A stretch of DNA of 64,000 nucleotides from Gemmataceae bacterium (GTDB lineage: Bacteria; Planctomycetota; Planctomycetia; Gemmatales; Gemmataceae): assembly GCA_022842245.1 (NCBI GenBank), contig JALHPZ010000001.1, positions 147,472 to 211,471 on the forward strand, given 5' to 3'. The translations under genes and the position numbers were made by a program. Of this stretch, positions 22,610 through 30,240 are shown in pieces. The notes under the pieces were generated by a model. The model was not told the origin of the DNA. It did no database searches and saw nothing but the letters and a program-made list of their open reading frames with translations. The first letter of the stretch is position 1. Every line of letters starts with the position of its first letter.

Positions 22610-24841
22610 TCAAACCGGCAGTTCGACGCGGAAGCAGGCGCCGACGCCGCCGTCGGCGACGCGATAAGACAGGCTGCCGCCGAGCATTTCGGCCCACTGC
22701 TTGGCGAGCGCGAGGCCGAGGCCGGCGCCCCCGGCGGTGGTGTCGGCGGCCTGGCCACGGCGGAACGGGCGGAAGATCGTCGCGCGCTCGGCGAGCGGGA
22801 CGCCCGGCCCGCGGTCCTCGACTTCGAAGACGATCCGCTTTCCGTCGCCCGGCCTCGCCCACACCCAAATGCGCGGGTCGGCCGCGCCGGGCGAATACTT
22901 CCTCGCGTTGTCGATCAGGTTGCCGAGGATCTGCCCCACGATGCGAGCATCCGTGCGCACGGTCTGGTCGACCGGCACGGTACCGATGACGACGAGTTCC
23001 TTGCCGTCGGCCGCGACGCGGTCGGCCCAGGTGGATCGGGCCGATTCCAGCAGCGCGTCCACCTTCGTATCGGCCACGTGCGTCGGCAGCGTGCGCTTCT
23101 CGAGCCGGGCGAAGTCGAGCACGTTTTCGATGAGGCGGTTCAAGCGGTCCGATTCGCCGTGGAGCGTGCGCAGGTATTCCTTCTGCTTCTCCTCGTCCTC
23201 GATCATGCCGCTGGTGAGCAGGTCGAGGTAGAGCCGCAAGGAGGTGAGCGGCGTGCGGAGTTCGTGGGTGACGGCAGAGACGAAGCGGATGCGGCGTTCG
23301 GAGAGGTCGATGAGCGCCCGGCCGCCGAACCCGATGCCGGCGAGCGCGACGAGGGCGGCACCCCAGCCGAGCGCGAGTCCGAGGCGCAGCGGGGACCACC
23401 CGGTCGATTCCGGGGGCGGGACCGGCCCCGGTTCGAGCCGTGCCGGGATGGCGGCCATCTGGCGCTCGGTGTTCTCCTCGCCGTCGTACACCGGAACGAG
23501 AGCGGCATCGGGGAACGACGGGCGGATTTCGTCGAGCAGAACGTCCTTGAGGCGCGTCCAGTCGAGGACGACGCCCTGGAAGACGGTTTTGGTTTCGAGA
23601 CGGGCGGAGCGCACAAGCAGGAGATAGCTGCTGCCGTCCTCGGCGAACATCCACTGCGGCCGCATCGGACCGACCTGCACGGCCGGCGCCTTCTCGACGG
23701 CGTTCGCAGCGGCCTTCAGGCTGGCCTTCATCGGCCCGACCATTTCGGACAACTGCTGGACGTTGGCGGTATCCGCTGGGGGATCGGCCTTCTTGGCCTG
23801 GGGGGCGGCATCCTTCGTGGCGGGTCGGCCGCCACCGCTGGAACGTTCGGCCGCCTTCATCGCCGGCGCGGCCCCGGCGGCGGGCGCGGGGGCCGGCGGA
23901 GCCGCCGGTGCCGGCACGGCTCCGCGCGCCGCGGACGGCGGCGGCATGGTCTTTTCGGAACCGAAGTTGGTCGAATTCCCGGCGCGGCCGATCGTGTTGT
24001 TCAGGGGCAACTGGCCGCCCGTCGCCTGCCCCTCCTTCGTGGCGCGGTCGGCGGCCTTCTTCCGCTCGCTCAGGTCCGATTCGTAGTTGCCGCGGCTGCC
24101 GCGGAACTTCCCATCCGCCTGTAGATATTCCGGCGGGGGCAGCGCGCCCGGCATCGGCGGCATGTTCCGTTGGTAGTTCGACGCGTCCGGAGCGGTCGCG
24201 TTTCCGATGTTCATCGTGCGCGCCAGTTCGTTGCCCGGATCGCCGTAGACGGGAACGCCGAACGCGCCTTCGTTCGGGTCGGCGAACTCCTGATTCACGA
24301 ACTGCATGTGCGTCGGCTTCACGTCGAACTTGTCGCGCAGTTCCACGAGGAGTTTGCGGCGCGTCGGCGTGTCGTTCGCGATCGCCATCTCGTCGCCGAG
24401 CTGGTTCCGCAGCATCTGCGAGACGTTTTCGGGCGGCACCTGGGGCGAGAACCAGCCCTTGTCGGGATCGAGCTGGAAGTGCAGCAGCATCCAGTCGGGC
24501 AGTTCGGCGGAGAGCAATGGGGACGGCACGCGGCCGGGGTTGTTGACGTTCCCCTTGTCGTCGAGGGCGACGGGATGGGGGATGTAGAGGCTGAAGTATT
24601 GGGCGTAGGGCCGGCCGTTCTCGACGGCGAGGGTAGGGAAGAGCCGGCTGTCGAGTTGCCAGAGGGCGAGGCGTTCCTTGGCGGAGGCGTCGGCGCGCGC
24701 GGTGGCGTCGCGCTCGGAGGCTTCGACCTTGAGGGCGGCGCGCGTGACCCAGCCCAGCCCTCCCGCGACGAGCGCGGCGATCAGGAGGAAGACGCAAAGC
24801 CCCCCGAAGGGGGTGAGCAGCCGCCGGCCGAGCAATTTCAA
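22610..24841 (-). CDS. Sensor histidine kinase
   Basis: The 743-residue protein has an N-terminal membrane helix (LTPFGGLCVFLLIAALVAGG), a large sensor region with Ala/Pro-rich low-complexity stretches, a second membrane helix (GLALGWGAALVALAGIGFGG), the HisKA motif VTHELRTPLTSL near residue 520, and a HATPase domain (N box LGNLIDNARKYSPG, G1 EDRGPGVP, G2 GAGLGLALAKQWAEMLGG). I propose a TTG start at 24841 that overlaps the regulator stop as TTGA and lies just before the first helix; no in-frame ATG is well placed there. It pairs with the OmpR-type regulator upstream. Confidence 0.9.
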   Translation of the reverse strand: MKLLGRRLLTPFGGLCVFLLIAALVAGGLGWVTRAALKVEASERDATARADASAKERLALWQLDSRLFPTLAVENGRPYAQYFSLYIPHPVALDDKGNVNNPGRVPSPLLSAELPDWMLLHFQLDPDKGWFSPQVPPENVSQMLRNQLGDEMAIANDTPTRRKLLVELRDKFDVKPTHMQFVNQEFADPNEGAFGVPVYGDPGNELARTMNIGNATAPDASNYQRNMPPMPGALPPPEYLQADGKFRGSRGNYESDLSERKKAADRATKEGQATGGQLPLNNTIGRAGNSTNFGSEKTMPPPSAARGAVPAPAAPPAPAPAAGAAPAMKAAERSSGGGRPATKDAAPQAKKADPPADTANVQQLSEMVGPMKASLKAAANAVEKAPAVQVGPMRPQWMFAEDGSSYLLLVRSARLETKTVFQGVVLDWTRLKDVLLDEIRPSFPDAALVPVYDGEENTERQMAAIPARLEPGPVPPPESTGWSPLRLGLALGWGAALVALAGIGFGGRALIDLSERRIRFVSAVTHELRTPLTSLRLYLDLLTSGMIEDEEKQKEYLRTLHGESDRLNRLIENVLDFARLEKRTLPTHVADTKVDALLESARSTWADRVAADGKELVVIGTVPVDQTVRTDARIVGQILGNLIDNARKYSPGAADPRIWVWARPGDGKRIVFEVEDRGPGVPLAERATIFRPFRRGQAADTTAGGAGLGLALAKQWAEMLGGSLSYRVADGGVGACFRVELPV

Positions 24842-25557
24842 CCCTCTTTGATGGTTAGTCCCGGGCCGGCCATGTAGCCGGTGGCGCGGACGGTGACGAT
24901 CGCTTCGCCGTGGTCGTCGCCGGTCGGGTCTTTCAACTTCGCGCGCAGCCGCGCGACGTGCATGTCGACGGCGCGGGTTTCGAGGCCGGCGGTGCCGATG
25001 CCCCACACGCGCCCCAGCAGTTCCTCGCGCGGAACGGCGCGCTCGCGGTTCTCGATCAGGTACTTCAGCACGGCGGCTTCCGTCTCGGACAGGTCCGTGC
25101 GCTCCTGTGCGCTCCAGCGGATCTCCCGCCGTTGGAGATCGACCGTTCCCTTGCCGATCTTCACTGCGACGATCGTCGGGGCGGCCTTCATGGTGCGGCG
25201 CAGGACCGCTTCGACGCGGGCGAGCAGTTCCTTCGCGGAGAACGGTTTGACGACGTAGTCGTCGGCGCCCATCTTAAGGCCGCGGACGCGGTCCTCCTCG
25301 CCGCCGCGCGCCGTGAGGATGATGACGGGCCGCGTGGGGTGGACCTTGCGGAGTTCGGCGAGGACTTCGAGTCCGTCGCGGCGCGGCAGGAGCAGGTCGA
25401 GCAGGACGAGGTCGATGCCGCCGGCGGAGGCTTCGACGAGGCCGACGGCGCCGTCGGGGGCTTCGGTGACCTCGTAGCCGGTCAGCCGCAGGGCGTCCGA
25501 CACGCCGCGGCGGATGGCGGGTTCGTCCTCGACGACGACGATGCGCGCTTTGGGCAT
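24838..25557 (-). CDS. OmpR/PhoB-type response regulator
   Basis: The 239-residue protein has a receiver domain (VVVEDEP acidic pocket, phosphoacceptor Asp54 in LLDLLLP, Lys in DDYVVKPFSAKE) and a C-terminal winged helix (LSETEAAVLKYLIENRERAV, then RVWGIGTAGLETRAVDMHVA). It should be phosphorylated by the coupled histidine kinase, whose start overlaps its stop, and bind DNA as a dimer. The target genes are unknown; the upstream VWA-protein gene on the same strand is a candidate. Confidence 0.95.
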   Translation of the reverse strand: MPKARIVVVEDEPAIRRGVSDALRLTGYEVTEAPDGAVGLVEASAGGIDLVLLDLLLPRRDGLEVLAELRKVHPTRPVIILTARGGEEDRVRGLKMGADDYVVKPFSAKELLARVEAVLRRTMKAAPTIVAVKIGKGTVDLQRREIRWSAQERTDLSETEAAVLKYLIENRERAVPREELLGRVWGIGTAGLETRAVDMHVARLRAKLKDPTGDDHGEAIVTVRATGYMAGPGLTIKEG

Positions 25558-25568
25558 GGATGGCTCCC

Positions 25569-25592
25569 GCCCCCGTACGGTCGTCCGGGGGC
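25569..25592. repeat. 24-base hairpin with AC-GGTC-GT apex
   Basis: GCCCCCGTAC-GGTC-GTCCGGGGGC lies between the VWA and regulator genes. A related hairpin at 55756-55779 keeps the same apex with a different stem. Confidence 0.6.
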
Positions 25593-25605
25593 TGCGATTC
25601 CGTGA

Positions 25606-26742
25606 TTACTTCTTCTCGTCGGCTGTGAATCCCTTCCCCTGCGCCTGTTCCCGGATGATACCGCGCAGGGCGTCGTCGAGCGCCTTCTCGCCGGCATCCT
25701 TCGGCAGTTTCTTCAATTCCTCGTCGATGTGCTTCTGGCGCTTCGCCGACAGTTCGCCGATTTCCTTCCGCAGCGTCTCGCGCTCCTGCGCCTTCTTTTC
25801 GACGTAGGCCTTGCGGTCCTCCGGCTTCAGCTTCTTCATCTCGTCGCAGAGTTCCTCCTCCTTCAGCTTGGTCAGGTCGAACTTCGGGTCCTGCTTCAGC
25901 TTGTCGACCAGGTCCCAGCCTTCGTTGCGGTAGGCGGCGCCGGCCTTGGCGGCGGCGCGGCCCAACTCGGCCGCCGGCGCGTTCGCGGCCGCGTTCTTGT
26001 CCTGGGCGACCTGATTCTCGGCCCCCTTCTTACCTTCGCCGCCGAACGCGACGTACGTCGTGTTCAGCTTCTCGTTCTTGCCGAGGATGTCCTTGTCGTA
26101 CGGCGTGGCGATGTGCGGGATCGCCTTGGCGCGGTTCTGGTCGATCGTCGCGAACTTGCCGCCGCACTTCGCGGCGAACGCCGCCCAGCCGTCGGACTCG
26201 GCATTGCGGCCCGCGCCGCAGTAGATCGTGTTCACGATCACGCCGAGTTCCTTCGCCAGATTCGCGACGTCGGGCAGGTGCACGGCGCGGTCCTGATTCG
26301 CCGGCTCGTTGCCGCAGACGAAGATGAGCTTCAGGGCGCCCTTGTCCTCGCACCATTTCTGTTCGGTGAGAGCGGCCTTGGTGACGCGGGCGACGTACTC
26401 CTCGCCGCCGTTGATGGTGAGGGCGTTCAGCTTGGCGTAGACGGTGTCGAGGTCGGTGGTGAGGTCGACTTCCTTGCGGACCCAGCCGGACTCGCTGGAG
26501 TAGGTGGAGTGGCCGTAGCTGTAGAGACCGACGCGGAGGTTGGGCGTGGGTTTGAGGCGGGTGAGTTCGTTGACGATGTCCCAGAGTCGGATCTTGGCGG
26601 AGTCGATCAGGCCGTTCATGCTGCCGGAAACATCGAGGCAGACGACGACGTCGATCGGTTTCGGTTTGGCGATGACTTTTTCGGCCGCGGTCGCGGGCAG
26701 CGCGACGCAGGCGACGAACAGGGCACAGAGGACGCGGGACAT
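25606..26742 (-). CDS. Secreted von Willebrand factor A domain protein
   Basis: The 378-residue protein starts with a signal peptide (VLCALFVACVALPATAAEK) followed by a VWA domain with the metal-ion-dependent adhesion motif DVSGSM (residues 37-42). The C-terminal third (about residues 280-370) is charged and predicted helical, with repeated Lys/Glu runs such as LTKLKEEELCDEMKKLKPED, and may form a coiled coil. VWA domains mediate divalent-cation-dependent protein binding outside the cell. It is followed on the same strand by the two-component genes. Confidence 0.88.
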   Translation of the reverse strand: MSRVLCALFVACVALPATAAEKVIAKPKPIDVVVCLDVSGSMNGLIDSAKIRLWDIVNELTRLKPTPNLRVGLYSYGHSTYSSESGWVRKEVDLTTDLDTVYAKLNALTINGGEEYVARVTKAALTEQKWCEDKGALKLIFVCGNEPANQDRAVHLPDVANLAKELGVIVNTIYCGAGRNAESDGWAAFAAKCGGKFATIDQNRAKAIPHIATPYDKDILGKNEKLNTTYVAFGGEGKKGAENQVAQDKNAAANAPAAELGRAAAKAGAAYRNEGWDLVDKLKQDPKFDLTKLKEEELCDEMKKLKPEDRKAYVEKKAQERETLRKEIGELSAKRQKHIDEELKKLPKDAGEKALDDALRGIIREQAQGKGFTADEKK

Positions 26743-26813
26743 GGGAACCTCCCCGGAGTCGGGCGAATCGTTCGAATTCTAGCCGGAAAGCTGTAACGGG
26801 GGGGTAACTCGAG

Positions 26814-26928
26814 AAATGCGGAATTCGGAATGCGGAATGCGGAATGAAAGACAAGGCCCGGCGGGAGCATGACGGTGCAGGATGACTTGGTTTTCATTCC
26901 GCATTCCGAAATCCGCATTCCGCATTCC
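26814..26928. repeat. Heptamer-armed palindrome in a 330-bp intergenic region
   Basis: GGAATGC arms, then GAAAGACA, a centre of about 40 bases, TTGGTTTTC and inverted ATTCCGC arms form the same element seen among the tRNA genes, here without a tRNA. It lies in the divergent spacer (26743-27074) upstream of the VWA and lipoprotein genes. Confidence 0.8.
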
Positions 26929-27074
26929 TCCCAATCTGTGCCGGTTGCTCCGTTTGGCGAATCTGCGGGACCGGTTCGGATTTTATCCAAAGTTCGGAGC
27001 GGACCGGGACGATGTTAACGGCAGTAGCGATTCTTCGCGAACCGATTCCCGGCTGCCTACCCGTTGGGGAACCC

Positions 27075-28169
27075 ATGAAACGTACGACCGCAACCGTCCT
27101 GCTGTTGGCCGGCCTCGGCGGGTGCATGACCACCGACGCCCAAAAGAAGCGTACCGCTTCGACCGCCCCGCGCTCCGCCGGGGACACGTCCGAGCGGATG
27201 ACTGCCTTCGTGCAGAAGAAGGGCACGAAGGGGGCGAAGGCCGAATCGAAGATTCAACAGGCTTCGGCCGCTGTCGTCGAAGACGCGCAGCTGCAAGGCG
27301 CGTCCGGGCTGACGCGGATCGTCGGCGGCGGCAGCGTCGGCTGCGAAACCTGCGAGACGGGGACCGCTCCGCAATGGGGCAGCCACGGCGGCAACATCCA
27401 CCCGGCCGGGGGCGATCCGCACGCGTTCGGCCCGATGGGCCACGGCCTCGGCACGATGCTCGGCCACAACGGCATCATGCCCGTGCCGGCCATGGGTCCT
27501 CCCGGAGCCGTCGCCGCCGTCGGCGCCATCGGCCAGGGCAGCCCGTACGGCCCGACCATCAGCAACCAGCGCACCTCCATCAAGTTCGTCTCGCCCGACA
27601 AGGCGCGCATCGGCTGGCTGGTCAACGGCAGCTACGCCGACACCGGCCTCGTCGCTCCAGCCAGCTACAACTTCATGCAGGGGAACGTCTATCGCCTGAA
27701 GGTCTCCGGCGTGCCGACGCAACCGGGCAAGGTCTACTACCCGACGCTCGAAGTCGCGCCGTCCACGCTCAAGACCATCACCTACCTGTCGCACAACTCC
27801 GTGCCCGTGTCGTTCACCAACGACGACTTCGAGCGCGTGAACGCTGGCAACCTCGTGGTGAAGGTGATCTACCTGCCCGACCCGGCGTTCCAGGACGCGG
27901 CGGCTCTCGGCGGTGCGGAGGAGGTCGTCTCGACGCAACTCGAGCCGGGCGCCGATCCGATCGTCGAAGCCACCCGCCGCGGCACGGTGCTCGCCGTCAT
28001 CCGCATCGGGAACATCAACCTCGAGAACCCGAACTCGCCCGCGATGGACGCGGTGGGCGGCCCGCCGATGGCGACGATGCCGGCCGCGACCCCGCCGTCG
28101 GCCGCGGTGCCGCAGATGCTGCCAGCCCAACCGGTCAGCTCGCTGCCGAGCATCCCGCAGGTTCGCTAA
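27075..28169 (+). CDS. Putative lipoprotein sharing a module with the DUF11 protein downstream
   Basis: The 364-residue protein has a lipoprotein-type signal (MKRTTATVLLLAGLGGC), suggesting lipid attachment at Cys17. A Gly/Met/His-rich stretch follows, then a module with GNVYRLKVSGVP, YYPTLEVAPS, LVVKVIYLPDPA and GTVLAVIRIGNI, and a Pro/Ala-rich tail. The same series of motifs recurs in the next gene. ATG 27075 was preferred over the upstream ATG because the signal peptide begins there. No known family was recognised. A terminator follows at 28188-28235. Confidence 0.8.
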   Translation: MKRTTATVLLLAGLGGCMTTDAQKKRTASTAPRSAGDTSERMTAFVQKKGTKGAKAESKIQQASAAVVEDAQLQGASGLTRIVGGGSVGCETCETGTAPQWGSHGGNIHPAGGDPHAFGPMGHGLGTMLGHNGIMPVPAMGPPGAVAAVGAIGQGSPYGPTISNQRTSIKFVSPDKARIGWLVNGSYADTGLVAPASYNFMQGNVYRLKVSGVPTQPGKVYYPTLEVAPSTLKTITYLSHNSVPVSFTNDDFERVNAGNLVVKVIYLPDPAFQDAAALGGAEEVVSTQLEPGADPIVEATRRGTVLAVIRIGNINLENPNSPAMDAVGGPPMATMPAATPPSAAVPQMLPAQPVSSLPSIPQVR

Positions 28170-28187
28170 GTCGAACGATCACGACGG

Positions 28188-28235
28188 GGCGGTGCCGACG
28201 GACACGATTGACCGACGGCGCCGCCTTTTTGTTTT
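28188..28235 (+). terminator. Rho-independent terminator
   Basis: GGCGGTGCCG (28188-28197) pairs with CGGCGCCGCC (28216-28225) and is followed by TTTTTGTTTT. It ends the lipoprotein transcript. Confidence 0.85.
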
Positions 28236-28299
28236 GAGGGCTTCGCGCACCGCTCCACAAAGCCTTCGCGTCGCCGATAAGGCGAGCGGAAAATGATTG

Positions 28300-28376
28300 T
28301 TTACCTCCGGTAGGACGGACTTCGAGTCCGTCCATACCAACCCGGACGGACTCGAAGTCCGTCCTACCGGGGTAAA
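28300..28376. repeat. Long nested palindrome
   Basis: Arms of about 33 bp (starting TTTACC and ending GGTAAA) surround a 10-base centre. Each arm contains its own hairpin (GGACGGACT-TCG-AGTCCGTCC). The element lies between a terminator and the next gene. Confidence 0.85.
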
Positions 28377-28416
28377 TCTTTCCCTGCCGGTCGCCTAAAC
28401 GATCTCACTGGATGGG

Positions 28417-29958
28417 ATGGCCATCATGAACTTCGCGTCGCTGCTGCTGCTCGCTCCGTTGGCGACCGGGACGCACCCCGGCAAGGCTGGCCCGTCGTGC
28501 GCGACCGGGAACTGCCCGCCGGTGTCCGCGCCCCGGATGCACATGCTTCAGCCGTGGCCCGCGCAGCCGCCGATCGCCCAGCCGTGCCCGCCGCTCGCCC
28601 CCGCGCCGTTGCTCGCCGTCAAGTTCACGCTGCCCGAGGGCGTCCGCGTCGCCACGATGCCCGGCACCGACGCCATGAAGGTCCACGCCGCCGGCGGCAC
28701 CTTCGGCTTCCGCCCCGGCTACGTGTACCGCGTGCAACTCACCGGGCTGCCGAACCGGCCCAACGAGTCGCTTTACCCCGAGATCGAAGTGCGCGGCTCG
28801 CTCGCGCCGCGGCCCGGCATGAACTACATGGACTACGCCGCCGCCATCGCCTTCGGCGCCGACGATCTCGCGAAGGCCGCCGACGGTTCGCTGCTGACGA
28901 AGGTCGTCTATCTCGAAGACCCCGAGAAGGCGGTGCCAGCGAAGACCACCGCCGACCGCCCGCTCGAACAAATCGCCGACACCGACGAAGACGCGATCGG
29001 GGCCGCGGCCGACAACGGCCGGATCGTCATGATCGTGCGCATCGGCAACCGCGTGCCGACGACCGAGGAACTCCGGCGCGCCGCCATTCCCGGCACGATC
29101 CTGCTGCCCGGCGAAGGGAAGCTTGCCAGCCCGGCGGTGCCGCCGCCGCTCGCCTGGACCGGCATCCCGCTCTACGATCCGATTCTCGGCCCGAAGCCGC
29201 AAACGGAGGAATGCCTGACCGACGGCGGCGACACAAAGACCCCGCTCGGCATCCGCGACGACGGCGAACTCGGCGGCCTCGACGCCACGGACGTGGCGCT
29301 GGAGTATACGCAGGGGGCGAAGCGCAAGGTGACGACGTCGAACAAGGTGTGCGTCTGCGTGCCGCGCTTCGCCGTGCAAAAGGTGGAACTGAACCCGAAG
29401 GGCCTGTACTTCGCGTACCGCCTGCAAGGCTGGCAGCAGCGCGAGGCGAGCAGCGCGGCGCGGACGACGACGCTGCCGCAGGCCGTGAGCGACCGTCTCA
29501 AGCCGGTCGGCCTCGAACTGCCGATCCGCGCGATGGAGCAGGTCGGCCGCCAGGGTGCCGAAGTCATCCTCAGCGCCAGCAGCGTGAAGGCGACGTTCAA
29601 CTTCAACGGCACGCAAGTGGTGAAGTCCGCCGTCGAGCCGGATGAACTGGTGAACTTCCCGAACGAGATGATCGTCACGAAAGAGGTGGATCCGAAGTCC
29701 GGCGTGAAGATCGGCGACGAGGTGACGTTCACGCTGAAGTACAAGAACGATACCGCGCTGCCGGTGTCGGACCTCGTGCTGAGCGACAACCTGTCGCCTC
29801 GCCTGGAATACGTCGCGGGGTCCGGCCTGTCCGACCGGCCGACGAACCTCACGATCTCGCCGAATACGAACGGGTCGAGCATCGTGAAGTTCGAGATCCC
29901 CGGCACGCTCCAACCCGGTCAGGGCGGCGTCGTGAAGTTCAAGGCGAAGGTGCGATAA
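28417..29958 (+). CDS. Secreted protein with shared planctomycete module and C-terminal DUF11 domain
   Basis: The 513-residue protein has a signal-like N terminus, a Pro/Cys-rich stretch, then the module GYVYRVQLTGLP, SLYPEIEVRG, LLTKVVYLEDPE and IVMIVRIGNRVP found also in the preceding gene. Its C-terminal 120 residues (MIVTKEVDPKSGVKIGDEV, VLSDNLSPRLEYV, PGQGGVVKFKAKV) match the DUF11 repeat domain of bacterial surface proteins. It probably works outside the cytoplasm in envelope structure. A perfect terminator follows at 29983-30019. Confidence 0.82.
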   Translation: MAIMNFASLLLLAPLATGTHPGKAGPSCATGNCPPVSAPRMHMLQPWPAQPPIAQPCPPLAPAPLLAVKFTLPEGVRVATMPGTDAMKVHAAGGTFGFRPGYVYRVQLTGLPNRPNESLYPEIEVRGSLAPRPGMNYMDYAAAIAFGADDLAKAADGSLLTKVVYLEDPEKAVPAKTTADRPLEQIADTDEDAIGAAADNGRIVMIVRIGNRVPTTEELRRAAIPGTILLPGEGKLASPAVPPPLAWTGIPLYDPILGPKPQTEECLTDGGDTKTPLGIRDDGELGGLDATDVALEYTQGAKRKVTTSNKVCVCVPRFAVQKVELNPKGLYFAYRLQGWQQREASSAARTTTLPQAVSDRLKPVGLELPIRAMEQVGRQGAEVILSASSVKATFNFNGTQVVKSAVEPDELVNFPNEMIVTKEVDPKSGVKIGDEVTFTLKYKNDTALPVSDLVLSDNLSPRLEYVAGSGLSDRPTNLTISPNTNGSSIVKFEIPGTLQPGQGGVVKFKAKVR

Positions 29959-29982
29959 GTCGAGTCGGAACTCAATTCTCAG

Positions 29983-30019
29983 CGCCGGCGCGACGAGGTC
30001 GCGCCGGCGTTTTGTTTTT
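29983..30019 (+). terminator. Rho-independent terminator
   Basis: CGCCGGCGCGAC, loop GAG, and its exact complement make a 12-bp stem followed by TTTTGTTTTT. It ends the DUF11-protein transcript. Confidence 0.93.
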
Positions 30020-30240
30020 CCCCTTGTTTCACGTGAATCCCGATCGCGGGTTCGTGCGTCTCTTCCTTGTCCGAACCGCCCGCGCGTTTCGCCGCGCGCG
30101 AAGTTTTCGCTCCGGCGGATGAATCGGCGCGGCAATAAATTCTTGCATCGCCCGCGTGCTATGGTTGCACGGATTGCATTGTGTCGGGACCTCCGACGGG
30201 TCGCCCACCCGGCGTCCCCAACGAGTCTAGCGAGGAAGCC

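Noticed and set aside
30157..30173. Possible sigma-54 promoter (TGG-TTGCACGGAT-TGCA) upstream of the activator
   Set aside because: The spacing between GG and GC is one base longer than the -24/-12 consensus.
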